Source: Tillus elongatus (taxonomy: Eukaryota; Arthropoda; Insecta; Coleoptera; Cleridae). From it: a stretch of DNA of 64,000 nt. Location: positions 75,920,391 to 75,984,390 of the forward strand of contig OZ023270.1 in assembly GCA_964006375.1 (NCBI GenBank), in the 5' to 3' direction. Both the position numbers and the translations under genes were made by a program. The notes under the pieces are model-generated. The model was not told the origin of the DNA. It worked only from the letters and a program-made list of their open reading frames with translations, and made no database searches. Positions 1-15,977 of the stretch are shown in pieces. Numbering within the stretch: position 1 is the stretch's first letter; every line of letters starts with the position of its first letter.

Positions 1-500
<500 letters not shown>

Positions 501-503
501 AGA

Positions 504-686
504 GACAATCCTAACTGTGAGTGTGGTGAGATTGGGGACCCGGAACATGTGCTTCTAGCTTGTACCATGTTTGACAAAAAATTGAAAATTAAATCTTTTT
601 TAGATGAAATAATTGAGGTGAAAATAGTTCCCAGTCCTTTCAATCTCTGTCACTTATTAGAAACTAGAAATGTAGACATATATTAA
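504..686 (+). pseudogene. LINE ORF2 C-terminal zinc-knuckle fragment
   Basis: This short open frame directly follows the HX terminal hairpin and reads to a TAA at 684. It begins with a C-x-C ... H-x4-C arrangement ([16 protein letters not shown]), typical of the cysteine/histidine motif after the RNase H domain at the C-terminus of jockey/I/LOA-type LINE ORF2 proteins. About 40 non-descript residues follow. The rest of the ORF is missing, so this is a relic cut by, or captured next to, the HX repeat. The family call rests on the motif alone. Confidence 0.55.
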
Positions 687-911
687 GTATTCTACTACAT
701 ATTACAAATCTAAAGATACATCTTTAAATTTGGAAACCTGTTACTAGTAGCCACTGTGTCGTTGTCTGCATGTATGCGTGTATGGATGTGTACGTTTATA
801 TGTACGAACGAGATTTTGTGTGAGTGTTTAGGATAAAAAGAGTAAAAACTGTTAATAAAGAGTCAAATAATATAAGTGTTAAAACCCCCTAAGAATAATA
901 AAGAAAAGTCT

Positions 912-1557
912 GGACGCAGCAAGTGCGTTATGGATGTGAATTTTTATTATAATGCTTTGAATAGCAAATATGTGTTTTTAATGCAAGCAGTTATCAATTT
1001 GGTTACAGTATAACCTCTATAATAGAAACAATGTGCCATATTTTATCAAAGTAGTTGTGTGAAAATGTACACAAATTTTCCGACAATAAACTTTAAATGT
1101 TGGTTTCCCAGCCAACAAATCTTAGGTTAATAGCAAATTGGGTTATTAAAATTTGAAGCATTTAGTGAAAATTTGCTACCAAAACGCACTTACTGCGACT
1201 CGATTTTTTTTACAAACATATTTCGATAAAAATTCAATAAAATGAGGGTATTAAAAAAATTGTAGGGATCACCAACGACTTATGGGCTGTGATTGACAAA
1301 ATTATTTTATAAGATGCAGCTCAAGACACCCTATAATTAACTTATACAATTTTTTCTCGTCTCTTGTATAATAATTATATTGAGCTTTACCGTAGAAATG
1401 CGTCACCCTGTATATATGTAAACAGACGAAAACTGAACGTAAACCCGGATATGGATTCTAGGGGGTCTAGTTTGCGCTCATTTGAAGAAATCTTTTTAAA
1501 ATTCTAAAGTGGCGGTCTCCTTATTGACGAACTTTTTGTGCGAAAATTAGCTAAAAA
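912..1557 (+). repeat. HX family repeat, internally deleted copy
   Basis: It starts with GGACGCAGCAAGTGCG, has the inverted copy of that terminus near 1168-1200, and ends near GAAAATTAGCTAAAAA. Most of the body and the TA core are missing. The junction carries a short ATGCGTCACCCTGTATAT segment instead. The same junction occurs in reverse at 40.9-41.5 kb, so this deletion derivative has itself been copied. Confidence 0.75.
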
Positions 1558-1974
1558 TTATGGACAGTTAAACCATAAAACTTAACTAAAACTACCGCCA
1601 AAGCATCAGAGAGAAAATAACTAACCTGTTGCATGTCAGCCCTTTTTGTAAAACTTCGATCCTTCATATGTGTTGACAAAACATAACACACACTGTTTAG
1701 TCCACCCACTAACATTAATAAAATCGTAAAGGAATAATTTGCACTTGTATATTAAAATTTGTAAATAACAAATAATTTGTTAACTGAAATTCAAAACAGA
1801 TAAACGATCTAATAATATACGATAAACGTCAGTTACAGCGTGTAACTGACCTGCGCAATGATATCAAATGTTCCGCTGCCAGGTAACGACTCAGACATAC
1901 TAGATCTCATATACATATAAACCAGTTTTTACTATTGTCAATAAAAAGCGGTGATATTAAAACTAAATGTTTCA

Positions 1975-2185
1975 GATTTGAAAAGCTCAATTTTCTGTAA
2001 TCCTAGAATGCTGAATTTTGGTACATAGTTAGTTATTTCCCAAAGCAATTCCGGGAAATTTTCCGGGAAAACTTGGGGCGATTTCCCTGGCTAATGAACG
2101 TATCCAAGCCACTTGCGAAAGGAAGGTACTCACTAAGTTTTATCAAAATATTTTTTTAGTTATCGGTGTGACACATAAATATATA

Positions 2186-2245
<60 letters not shown>

Positions 2246-2317
2246 CATATAAAGTTTTCAAAATTCAAACGTCGGGATCTCCTCATTAGTGAATTTGTTT
2301 TAAGAAAATTCACTAAA
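1975..2317 (+). repeat. HX family fragment with TA core
   Basis: Partial HX copy with the conserved 'ttccgggaaaa...' body, a (TA)n tract at about 2188-2243 and the terminal hairpin ending in TTCACTAAAA. The 5' part is missing. Confidence 0.75.
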
Positions 2318-3304
2318 AACCACAGATTGAAGGCGAAACCTTTTGATAAATTGGTACTGAACAAAACAGTTTTGTCCTTGTAAATCTTAACGACGAAATT
2401 ACATTTCAATTGGTCCGTTTGTAGAAAGTATATATAGACGTACATGTACGTATTCTCACCCCCCAATACGCAGTCTGCGGTCTATCAAAGTAATTAAATA
2501 TCGATTAAGTCGTGAGGTTTTGTCCGTAGATTCCATAATAATATACCCAAGACTTGTTGGCAGAGGTCTATGTAAATTTCTCTAACGTCTCCAAGATCAA
2601 TGGAAACTGGTCCGTATCCCAGGAGGAACATAGAGACCAGTCTTCTGGCAAATAATGAAATATGCTCCAAGTCTTAGATGTGTTGTCTTAACGAAAATGC
2701 ACGGGCGAACTTAATATAAGATATTTGCATTTATATTGAGTTATGGTGTGTTGTGTGTGTTCTCTCCATGTGCAAGGAGGAGAGAAGTAATAGGGCTAAT
2801 ATTAGTTTATCTGTAGCCAGTTTACTTTAGCAATGTATATGCCCTCCCAGCAGTCGGTTCTCTTGGCTTGGCCTGTATATATATATTGTTTGTTTATTCA
2901 TGCTAACTTATGCGAACATCGCAACTAAATTGTGAGTTATTCATAGATAAGACGCGAGCGTTCTCCACCATGGACGGTGAAGATTACTCTAGCTGACCTG
3001 TCTAACATCATTTGTAACAAACTAAAAGGGACGGAAAGTTCATTTTGTGTGCAATAAACTCAAAGCTGTTCTGGAGATTGTGGTTGGAAAAAATCAACTA
3101 TTCTTGTTGTTAAGATGGATATAACAAATTCTTAAAGAAATGCTGGTTCAAAGGAACTGAAAACTTGGACAAAAGTTTAAACTTGTCACTACATAATATG
3201 ACTATTTTGGAAATTGAATATTGGGGACAGAATGTTGTTTTAACTTATGTTATAATACAATTACAAGCTAATGCTTCTTTGTATAGCGCGTCGTAAAATT
3301 AATG

Positions 3305-3307
<3 letters not shown>
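2318..3307. other. Unassigned intergenic sequence
   Basis: AT-rich sequence with no supportable reading frame, no RNA gene and no relationship that I could see to the repeats described elsewhere. Confidence 0.5.
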
Positions 3308-3368
<61 letters not shown>

Positions 3369-3371
<3 letters not shown>

Positions 3372-3835
3372 CTAATTAAATTTGAAGCATTTAATGATAA
3401 TTCGCTACCACTTGCTGCATCCAGAATTTATTTTCTTATAAACATGCATTATATTTCGATGGAAAATGCAAAAATGCACTAATATAAGGCGTGTTCGATT
3501 AAAAAAACTCAAAGACGCAGCAAGTGCGTTATGGTAGTGAATTTTCTTGTAACATAGAAATCTGAAGTTTTGCGTATAGTTTACTTTTTATATCGTAAAC
3601 CTACCAAATTTGGTTCTCATAGCTTTTTTATTTTTTGAGATATAAATTTTTTTTGAATGAAAACTGAAAATTTTCCCGGAAAACCTCGTCCGATTTTCCT
3701 GACTAACGAACTAATCCAAGCCATTTACAAAAGAAAGGGACATGCCAAATTTTATCAAAATCGGCCCATTATTTTTTGAGTTATCGGTGAGTTAGCTCTC
3801 TAGGTTAAAGGACAAAAAAGTTACAGGCATTTAAA

Positions 3836-3901
<66 letters not shown>

Positions 3902-4749
3902 ATATAAAAATTAAAACTGACACCGGATATGGGTTCTAGGGGTCCTAGTTCGCGCTCATTTGCAAAAATTTTTTCAAAATTCAAAAATCGGGATCTCCAT
4001 TAGTAAATTTTTTCTACGAAAATTGACTAAAAAAAGAAAATTTGTATCACCAACGAATTATGGGCCACCTGTGATTGTAGAATTTTTTTTTTAAGATTTA
4101 GCTCAAGACACCCTATAATTAATGTGTACAATTTTTTTTTCGTATCTTGTATAATAACGGATATATTGAGCTTTATTGATTTTTAACGAAAATTCAACAA
4201 AAATTATATACCATTAAACGATAAATTCTATAGCTAAGACTACGGCCAAAACATCAGAGAAAGGGTCTATTTGAAATGAATTTTCTGGAAATATTTTAGT
4301 AAAATGAAGGACAATGACGGTTGAAGCTAAGACTTCAAGGTTTGAAAAACATTCTTCTTGGGACATTTTCTTTCCATAGCCCGTACTAGTTTCAAGTTAT
4401 TTGCCTAAATGTTGCCACTTTTCACGTTTCAAATCGCGACTTTGACTTTTTGAGGAAAACCCCAATTTATTTTTCTTTAAATGCCTATAACTTTTTTTCT
4501 TTTAACTTAGAGAGGCGAATTTTAGTGATTAGTTTACCTATAATGTTTTAAATTCGCGTACGAAATTTGGTTGCCCTTACTTTGTTATTTCCGGAGATAT
4601 AATTTTTTTTAGAAAGAAAACACAAAATTTACCAGGAAAACCTGAGCCGATTTTCCTAGCTAACGAACTTATCCAAGCTACTCGCAAAAGGAACGTATTC
4701 ACCAAATTCAAACAAAATCGGCCTATTATTTTTTGAGTTATCGGTGTGA

Positions 4750-4750
<1 letters not shown>
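3369..4750 (+). repeat. HX copy interrupted by a second, shorter HX copy
   Basis: The outer copy runs 3369-3513, preceded by (TA)n at 3308-3368, and resumes at about 4034 with the 'tatcaccaacga...' body up to about 4750. Between them sits a complete short HX copy, about 3514-4033, with its own GACGCAGCAAGTGCG start, (TA)n at 3838-3897 and terminal hairpin ending in ACTAAAAA. Comparison with 7.3-8.65 kb, where the outer sequence is continuous, shows the nesting directly. Confidence 0.75.
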
Positions 4751-5720
<970 letters not shown>

Positions 5721-6258
5721 AAAAAAGTACATAATATGTGGTGATAAACTTTATCTAATAGTAGTCGATTTATCTACAACTAATTGGCCCCTAATATGCA
5801 GTACAATCACCAAATTATTTTCATAATAAAAGTCGGGATTTTCTCATTAGCGATTTTTTCCACAAAAATTTATTAAATGCATACTGAATAATATACATGA
5901 TATTATTTTTAAAATAACGAAGTTGACGGCAACCTCCGGTATGAACGGAAGTGCCAGCGCAATCGACACATTTTCATTTGAAAGATCAGGAGCGGTTACC
6001 TAAGCAACCAAATTTTCACGAAGCGAATGTCACCCCACCCACTTAACGTCTAAAACTTCCAAACACACATATAATATATTCTCTAAGATTTTGGTCAAAT
6101 AGATATTCGGCAACGTCGAATGTGTCCAGTATATTTTATTCGTTCCCACATCGATTCGTTTAAATGCAAGTTGCAATATAAATAAATTTAAAATCCACAT
6201 TAACGTTTTCTTTGCCTTTCCGAGTTTTCTCTGTGGTTATAAGCAGAAGGGAATAGGT
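5721..6258. other. Unassigned intergenic sequence
   Basis: AT-rich sequence without a recognised gene or repeat; I see nothing I can name here. Confidence 0.4.
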
Positions 6259-6537
6259 ATGTACAAGCGATTTGTAACGTCAAAAATCATAAAATCAAAC
6301 CATCAACTTACCTTTGACATGACAGCTAGCAGGAAACATGGTATCAAAACCACTTCGGGTCTTCTCGGGACCATTCGGACACTCGAACAACCACTGCACA
6401 TATTTGTTAACGGTAAAAATCTAACAATAAACAAATTTTCTTTTGAAATAATGCCAAATACTTTCATTCGAGTTAAAGTAATACAAGATACACTCGAACA
6501 GGAATTTATTACTTATTTTAAAGGACTAGCTAAGTAA
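6259..6537 (+). CDS. Hypothetical 92-residue ORF, unrecognised
   Basis: Open frame of 92 codons starting at ATG 6259 and ending in TAA. It is not made of simple repeats and lies outside the HX copies, so it is one of the few frames here with ordinary amino-acid composition (basic N-terminus, mixed beta-like segments such as PLHIFVNGKNLTINKFSFEI). I recognise no domain, signal peptide or membrane segment, and there is no obvious splice or promoter context. It may be an exon fragment, a transposon relic or a chance ORF. Confidence 0.25.
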   Translation: MYKRFVTSKIIKSNHQLTFDMTASRKHGIKTTSGLLGTIRTLEQPLHIFVNGKNLTINKFSFEIMPNTFIRVKVIQDTLEQEFITYFKGLAK

Positions 6538-7317
6538 TTTTATTTAAATTCAAACACTTCAACACGGGCACTGATTAAATGATTTGAAAACCGGCAGAAA
6601 AGAGGAAACGATGCAAAACTAATCACTTCACCCGAGAGGATTGGATATTACTCGCGCGTTTATAAGTATAATGGCATATAATATTACTAATATAGTTCAT
6701 TTTAATTAAAATGAAAGATAACAATGACTAGGAACCACTTCACGCGTTGACACTAGTTGCACCACCGACTAATGACATGCGTATTGTTGTCTAAGGTGAT
6801 GTTTAGATTTTCAGAGGCGACTAGAAAAACAACTTTTAAACACAATTCTGGCTAGTACACCAGTGCTTACAAAACATTTGCATAAATTTATGTAGCAGGG
6901 TGGATTGAATTAATAATGATATTATATTCAACATATTATTATTACTTAACCAATTAACTACTACAGATAAGTATGTATTTAGGCAATTTTGCTAAAATTA
7001 TAGGGTGAAAACATTAATTTGTCGACAAGAATGTGTACCTGCTCTAAGATATGGATTATTTTTTGGTTATAAAATAACCATTTTGATTCTTTTTACGTAA
7101 TTATAAAAGGAAATATCGTCCTGGGGTAAGATAATTTAATGTTTTATCAAAACCGCTACGGCTTCCTTATTTCCATCTTGTTATTGGCTAAATAAATATT
7201 ATTCAGTTTCAATAAGTTTATTTCTAACAGGTAGATATAAATATAAGTAGAATATTATGCTGATATACCGGCTTCGGCAAAATGAACTACCCAATTTAAA
7301 CAGCTTATAAAAATTCT
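6538..7317. other. Unassigned intergenic sequence
   Basis: AT-rich sequence with no reading frame or repeat that I can support. Confidence 0.4.
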
Positions 7318-8653
<1,336 letters not shown>

Positions 8654-9072
8654 TAAATGTATTAACTTGAATAATACAATAAATGAATAAATGTTTTTAA
8701 ACTAGAAAGTTGGGAGTTTTTTATGATCTTAACATAGTGCTTCGTAAATGATCGTCCTTGTTCTCAATTCATTCTTCTAATTGATTAGCAAATTTTTGCA
8801 TAAGATTTTGAAGAACGTGGCGTTGATTCCATTTCTAATGTTTAATTTTAAATCTATTAAATTTCTTGGTTTATTCACGAACAGATGTGCTTTAAATAGC
8901 TCCGAAGAAAATAATTTGGAGCTGAGAGATCAGGTGATCTTGCTGGCCATGGAATCGTACCATTTCTTGAAATGAGTCTGTTTGGAAAGAATTCCCTTAA
9001 AACCTCCATGCTTATTCTCGCCGTATAACTTGTTGCCCCATCTTACTGTAACCAGTAATGTCTTATTTCTTC

Positions 9073-9200
9073 CTAAAAAAAGAATGTCTGTAGCATTTTA
9101 ATATGGCGTGCAGCAATAACGGTTACCGTCTGACCATTCTCTTCGAAAATAGTGCTGCAAATTGAATCATAACTTCCACATAGCTGTGATAATCTACTCT
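9073..9200 (-). pseudogene. Mariner-type transposase fragment (middle part)
   Basis: On the minus strand the frame contains FEENGQTVTV followed by AARHIKMLQTFF. This matches the segment between the first and second catalytic aspartates of insect Tc1/mariner-related transposases in the 'Tc3-like' group. The upstream part of the same protein is recognisable at 10168-10350. The two pieces are separated by a repeat carrying (GACAGACC)n-type sequence, so the gene is dead. Confidence 0.5.
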
Positions 9201-10160
9201 TCTCGGGAGGACATTCTGATGAAATGAATTTAGGGTTCATGACTTCACCACAAAAAATATTCATATTCCTGTACCCATAAACTTCTGGAACGTTATATTA
9301 CTCGAGTTTTTCAATTTTCACCAAATCACCCCTCATTTATCCTCTGCTCTATGAAGCGATCTTACCCAAAAGCAATTTGAAGCGTTCCTTTGTCGGGTGC
9401 TAACTGGATACCAAATTTGAAGATAATATGTCAATTCGTTCGAAAGTTATTGCACCTGCTAACAGACAAACCTACAGGCCCACAGACCGACCGAACGACA
9501 GACCGACAGAAAAAATTTCGTTCCTAAATCCAGTTTTCTATATGTTTTGAAACTTTATACGTTGGTTGAGCAAAAAAGATTCGAAATTTCTGTCAACGAT
9601 ATTTCACCACCACGCATTCAACCCTTAATTTAATTACAGGAAAAAAAATGTTTGGCGGAATTGAAAGTTTTTTGATAAACACACCTTAAAACGTTATATT
9701 ACTCGAGGTTTAAAGACAAAATATAAATTTTCACCAAATTATCCCCCATTCATCCACTACCCTCTGGAGCGATTTAACCCAAAAATCATGCTAACCGTTC
9801 GTTTGTCGGGTGTTAACTGTGTACCAAATTTAAAGACGATATCTCAATTCGTTCTAAAGTTATCGTGGCTACAAGGAGACATACATGCAGACCAGCAGAC
9901 CAATAGAATTACAGACCGACAGACCGACAGTCGAACAGACCTACAGACCGAAAGACCGACCGACCGACATATCGACAGACCGACAGATCGACAGATCCGC
10001 AGACCGACAGACCAACAGACACAAAGAATTTTCGGTCCCAAATAATGTGTTCTATATCTTTTGACACTTTTACGACATTCAAGCGAAAAAAGTTCTTGAA
10101 ATTTTTGTCGCCAATGCCATACTTCCACACGTATTGACGATGTGGAAGAAAATAAGACCA
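9150..10160 (+). repeat. Dispersed repeat with (GACAGACC)n-type satellite core
   Basis: A repeat family distinct from HX. Shared landmarks are CGTTATATTACTCGAG, GTCGGGTGCTAACTG, 'ccaaatttgaagat' and TCGTTCGAAAGTTAT, followed by degenerate GACAGACCGACA runs at about 9475-9510 and 9885-10025. The block contains two tandem partial units (about 9290-9640 and 9690-10150). A second copy lies at 44.5-47.1 kb, split by a LINE. It interrupts the transposase relic on either side of it. The Asp/Arg-rich or Ser-rich frames in it are satellite artefacts. Confidence 0.65.
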
Positions 10161-10167
10161 AACTATT

Positions 10168-10350
10168 CTAGATGATAAAATGGTGTACCAATACTTTAGG
10201 GCAATGTAAAGGTCGCTGTATAATTTTCCAAGGAATGTCTTGGGCCCAATAAGGGCAGTTTTGCTTATTTACACCGCTGTTGAGATCAAAATGTGCCTCG
10301 TCACTCATGAAAAGGTTATTTTCGATACCTTGGTGATTATCATGAATCAC
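10168..10350 (-). pseudogene. Mariner-type transposase fragment (first catalytic Asp)
   Basis: The minus-strand frame contains FMSDEAHFDLNSGVNKQNC..., the signature around the first catalytic aspartate (SDE), followed by the VNKQNCRYW-like stretch and PLHCPKV before the frame closes. The downstream continuation lies at 9073-9200. The DNA-binding N-terminus and the second and third catalytic residues are not found next to it. This is a decayed Tc1/mariner-superfamily gene split by a repeat. Confidence 0.55.
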
Positions 10351-10424
10351 ACGACAATATTTAAGTTGTTAACTTATCTTATGTAGATGAAAATTTATAC
10401 GTTTTAGTGAAATTTTATTTTAAA

Positions 10425-10957
<533 letters not shown>

Positions 10958-11199
10958 TATCATTCTTATAGATCACTTAAACCAAGGACGGAAGCATGTT
11001 TAACAGCGGTGTTTTTCGGACTAGCAATAACTAAATTTCATACCCTTTCTTTGTTGCGCTCGTTGCAGGCAGTTCTTGGTCTTCGACTTGACTTTTTGTC
11101 TACAATAGATCGCAGTTGTCTCTATTTATTTCGCCAAGTCAAAATATTCTTTCAGGCCAAAATGTACGCCACCTTGCACTGGGTGTGAGAAATCAAGGG

Positions 11200-11785
11200 G
11201 AAGGGCTACACCAACAAGTGGCTCCTCATAGTCACAGAGAACCAGGCAGCCATTAAGGCCCTAAGTAGCCCACGGGTAAACTCTAGGCTGGTTAGTGAAT
11301 GCCGAGACGAGACGAGCGACCTGGCTGGGTAAAATGAGGTCACCCTCGTCAGGGTGCCTGGTCACTCGGCGATGAAAGGCAATGAAGAAGCTGACAGTCG
11401 CGCAAAGAGAGGATCAGCAGAACCACTTATGAGACCAGAACCCGTCCTGGGCGTATCGAAAGGCACGGCCAGGGGAACCATCAAGTCCTGGGTCAGGGAC
11501 AAGCGTAAGGCATACTGGGCAGATTGTCCAGGGCTCAGACATGGGAAGACATTACTTGGGGATTCCAGTTCAAAGAGAGCTGTGTAGCTACTAAATCTTC
11601 GCAGAGGCCAGCTCAGGAACATAACAGGACTGTTGACGGACACATGGCTGTCCAGAAACACCTTCATAAAATGGGGCGGTTCGGGGGGGACCTGGCATTC
11701 AGACTCTGCGGCGAGGGGGAGGAATCATCCCAGCACATCTTGTGCGAATGTTAAGCTCTGGACCGCAAAAGGAGGAAAGCACTCA
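11200..11785 (+). pseudogene. LINE ORF2 C-terminus: RNase H end and zinc knuckle (LOA/jockey-like)
   Basis: The plus-strand frames contain VPGHSAMKGNEEAD, the last RNase H motif of LINE ORF2 proteins. About 100 residues later comes a C-terminal CxxC-H-C knuckle (RLCGEGEESSQHILCEC, 11700-11753). Stop codons near 11332 and 11585 and a frame change make it non-functional. The RNase H start and the RT are absent. The RNase H + CCHC layout matches the better-preserved minus-strand relic at 36.75-38.55 kb. The right end joins HX-body sequence ('tcaccaaatttgatcaaaa') at about 11785. Confidence 0.65.
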
Positions 11786-12414
11786 CCAAATTTGATCAAA
11801 ATCGGTCCATTGTTTTTTGAGTTATCGGTTCGGTTCAGGGGCACACGTTCTTGCCTCTGAACCACCGAGGTTCTTGGATCACATGTCTAAAAAAGGAGTT
11901 GTGTTGATGCTGAAGGTTTACTATTTGTTGTGGCCTTTATCTGGTCCCATATTATATGCAGATGTAAAGATTCCCACTCTGGTCTCATCCGACGATGCCC
12001 TGAAAGACGAAACCGGTTACAGGGAAAAACAAGCACATGCGCAGCCAGAGTTACACCAGATAAGTGAGAAACAATTGTTAAACCTTCCGTATCAACACAA
12101 GATGATGTGTTAGTATCATCCATACTAATACACACATGTCTACCAAAACTTCGCGGAAATACAATGTGTATAAGGTGCGGTGTCAGTCTTTAATTAGTAG
12201 ATGGCGCCAAAAGATTTGTAAATAAATCGGTAGTCCATATTAGGCACTTATTTCATATTTGGTCACTTTTCTCTATTACTAATTACTATACACTCCATCC
12301 CTTGAAGGGGGCATAAATCATCGGTTATTCGTGTGCGATGCTAGGCATGTTTAGAGGTGGCTTGAATAGTCACTGACGACAGTAATTAACTGAGTACCTA
12401 AAATAGATAAATAA

Positions 12415-12415
<1 letters not shown>

Positions 12416-12493
<78 letters not shown>

Positions 12494-12601
12494 CACTACG
12501 TGTTATGGCGGTGCCTTAAGGCCGACTCGTTGTAGTATATAGGTATGTCATACTGATGATTCCCAATAAGGACGAAATCGGTATATGTTATTTAACATAA
12601 A

Positions 12602-12692
<91 letters not shown>
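12416..12692. repeat. Two (TA)n microsatellites
   Basis: (TA)n tracts at about 12416-12495 and 12604-12692, separated by unique sequence. They are not obviously in an HX copy. Tyr-Ile frames here are artefacts. Confidence 0.9.
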
Positions 12693-12697
<5 letters not shown>

Positions 12698-12779
12698 CAT
12701 ATGTGTAAATTGTCAACAGGTAATACGACTGTTGTACAAATAACCTTGATAAAGATTGTAAATAAGTTTAGTTTTTGTT

Positions 12780-13032
<253 letters not shown>

Positions 13033-13069
13033 GAATGAGTAAAATAATTTCTGCCATTATTCTATTAAA

Positions 13070-13850
13070 TATAAAAAAGACAATTTCTAATCATGCTTAA
13101 AAATATTTTTATAAATATTTAATGCAGTTTCGAAAAACTGTTTTACTACCGCATTCCTCAGCTCCGGATTGTAAAACCAAAATATAGGAGTAGTAGCCTT
13201 TGGAAATTTATGTGAGAGCGTCACCTAGGATGAAAATAATTTGACAGCAACAAACAGTTATTTATTTGTGTAGTGACGCTTTCTTAAGACTTATTACCAG
13301 TTATTTGTACAGACTAATCGTAAATCTGATAAAATCTAGTCCTTTTAAGTAAAACGGGAATGGTAACTAAAACTTTTTGTTAATAATCCGCGTATTGCAA
13401 ATGTCTGTTCAACCGTGAAGTTAAAGCAATTATTTTAATCCCCGCTAATAAGGTTTATGTGATTAAAACAATATAAATGATAATAAACTTAAGACAAGTG
13501 TGCCCCTTAAATGGTGTAGTGGTTTATTTACGTGATATTAACCCTGTGTTGATGAAGACTATCACAAGGATTCAACGCGGACAAGTGGATGAAGGTCAAT
13601 GACCTGTTCCTTTAAGGTAACTTTTGTGTTAAGAATTTTTAATGTGTTAGATATCTATAGATACATTGTTCGTTATACAGATTGTCTTCGAAATCACAGA
13701 CTTGTGCTTATAAAGAGTATTTTAACGTTAATTTGAAGCCTATTTTGTACTGAGAGCATGCGCATGCGCCAAATAGATTGCTGTTAAATGCTAAACAAGA
13801 AACTTTTGAATCAAACCTTTATTATGTATATTATGCATGTTTAAAAATAT
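13070..13850 (+). repeat. Copy 1 of a ~0.75 kb duplicated non-coding sequence
   Basis: Strongly similar to 15978-16770 along its length. Shared landmarks include 'gttttactaccgcattcctca', 'tggtgtagtggtttattta', 'aaccctgtgttgatgaagac' and 'ctgttcc...taaggt'. It has no long open frame and differs from copy 2 by many substitutions and small indels. It could be a further dispersed repeat or an old segmental duplication. The two copies flank an HX pair (14.4-15.98 kb). Confidence 0.7.
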
Positions 13851-14383
13851 GATTTTATTAAATTTACAAGAGATTGGTATTTTCCATAAAAAATATTGTG
13901 TCCTGGTGGCGAATTTACATATAACTATTTAAAATCCGTAAAATAAAATAAATGGTTACGAAAAGACAAATTTGTTTTGAGAAAAACCTTGCTTCTCAGG
14001 AAAACTGGTTTGATTATGTTAGCTCAAAAACTTATCGAAGCGATTAACGAGGGAGAGATTTTAAATTTGGAAGTAACTAAATATTTGAGAGAATATAAAT
14101 TTGTAAATAGGTTAGATAAGTACGTTGGGCAGCACGATTGAACTAGTTGCTCTTGGAAAATTTGACATATTCTTCGGGAAAATTTTATATCTTGAATAAT
14201 AATAAAGTTATTTTAGTAAAATTCTAACCACACCTTGAATGTATAGTCTGTTACATACTAAATTTTAAGTTAGCTTTCAAAAATTTGGTTATAAGCATTA
14301 ATTTTTGTACTTCAAAAGACAAAAGAGAGCACAGGATTAAAAGTTTTTGTATGATAAGAAGAAAAAACAAGTTCACTTACAAG

Positions 14384-14384
<1 letters not shown>

Positions 14385-14446
<62 letters not shown>

Positions 14447-14575
14447 ATATAAAAATTGAAACTGACCCTGGATATGTGTTCTAGGGGGCCTAATTAGTGC
14501 TCATTTGTAGAAATTTTTCAAAATTCAAAAGTCGAGATGTCCTCATTAGTGAATTTTTTAAAGTAAATTCACTAA
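14385..14575 (+). repeat. HX family 3' end fragment
   Basis: (TA)n core at 14388-14442, the HX tail ('aactgaccctggatatg...') and the terminal hairpin ending TTCACTAAAA at about 14574. It directly abuts the start of the next HX copy at 14586, a head-to-tail junction. Confidence 0.75.
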
Positions 14576-14585
14576 AAAAAACTCT

Positions 14586-15469
14586 GGACGCAGCAAGTGC
14601 GTTATGGTAGTGAATTTTCATAAAAATATTTTTTAATAGCAAATATGTGTGTTTTTTTTAAGAGAACAGGCATCAAATTTGGTTACTAGTATAACCTATA
14701 TAGTAAAAACAATATGCCATGTTTCATCAAAATAACTTTATTGTTTAAAATGTACAAAAATTTCCAAAAGTATACTTAAAGTGTTCCCCAAAAAAACTCG
14801 TTTCTTGGTCAACCTTATAGGTTAATAGCAAATTGAGCTATTCAAATATGAAGCATTTGATCAAAATTCGCTACCATAACGCACTTACTGCGTCCAGAAT
14901 TTCTTTTCTTACAAACATGTATTATATTTCGATGAAAAATGCAATAAAATAAGGCGTGTTTGATTAAAAAAAAAGAAAATTTGTATCACCAACGATTTAT
15001 GGGCCACCTGTGATTGTAGAAATATTTTTTTAAGATGTAACTCAAGACACCCTATAATTAATATACACAAAAAGTTTTCATATGTTGTATAATAACAGAT
15101 ATATTGAGCTTTATTGATTTTTTACGAAAATTCTACAAATATTATATACCATTAAACGATAAACTCTATAGCTAAGGCTACTGCCAAGCATCAGAGAAAG
15201 GGTCTATTTGAAATGAATTTTCTAGAAATATTTTATTAAAATGAGGGACAATGACGGTTGAAACTAAGACTTCATGGTTTGTAAAACATTCTTCTTGAGA
15301 CATTTTATTTCCATAGCCCGTATTATATTCAAGTTCTTTGCCTAAATGTTGCCAATTTTGACATTTTAAATCGCAACTTTGACGTTTTGAGAAAAACCCC
15401 AAATTATTTTTCTTTAAATGCCTATAACCTTTTTATCTTTTGACCTACAGCGCTAAATTTTGGTAGGTA

Positions 15470-15560
<91 letters not shown>

Positions 15561-15769
15561 ATAAGGACATAAATTTGTGTACCAAATTTGGTTGCCGTTA
15601 CTTTGTTAATTCCGGAGATATAAATTTTTTTCGAAAGAAAACACAAAATTTTCTAGGAAAACCTGGGCCGATTTTCCTGGCTAACGAACTTGTCCAAGCC
15701 ATTTGCAAAAGGAAGGTATTCGCCAAATTTAATTAAAATCGGACTTTCATTTTTTGAGTTATCGGTGTG

Positions 15770-15847
<78 letters not shown>

Positions 15848-15976
15848 ATTTAAAAATTGAAACTGACCCCGGATATGTGTTGTGGGGGCCTAAATAGCGC
15901 TCATTTGAAGAAATGTTTTCAAAATTCAAAAGTCGGGATCTCTTTATTAGTGATTTTTTTTAAGAAAATTCACTAA
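14586..15976 (+). repeat. HX family repeat, full-length copy with second TA tract
   Basis: Starts GGACGCAGCAAGTGCG, with an inverted inner copy of the terminus at about 14870-14897. The body is as in the reference copy, but with an additional (TA)n insertion at about 15470-15556 before the ACCAAATTTGGT palindrome. The standard TA core is at about 15778-15843 and the terminal hairpin ends at about 15976. A TA tract in a second place shows that these microsatellites can arise or spread within the element. Confidence 0.8.
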
Positions 15977-15977
15977 A

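Noticed and set aside
9788..10161. Asp/Arg/Thr-rich and Ser/Val/Cys-rich ORFs
   Set aside because: Translations of the degenerate GACAGACC satellite.
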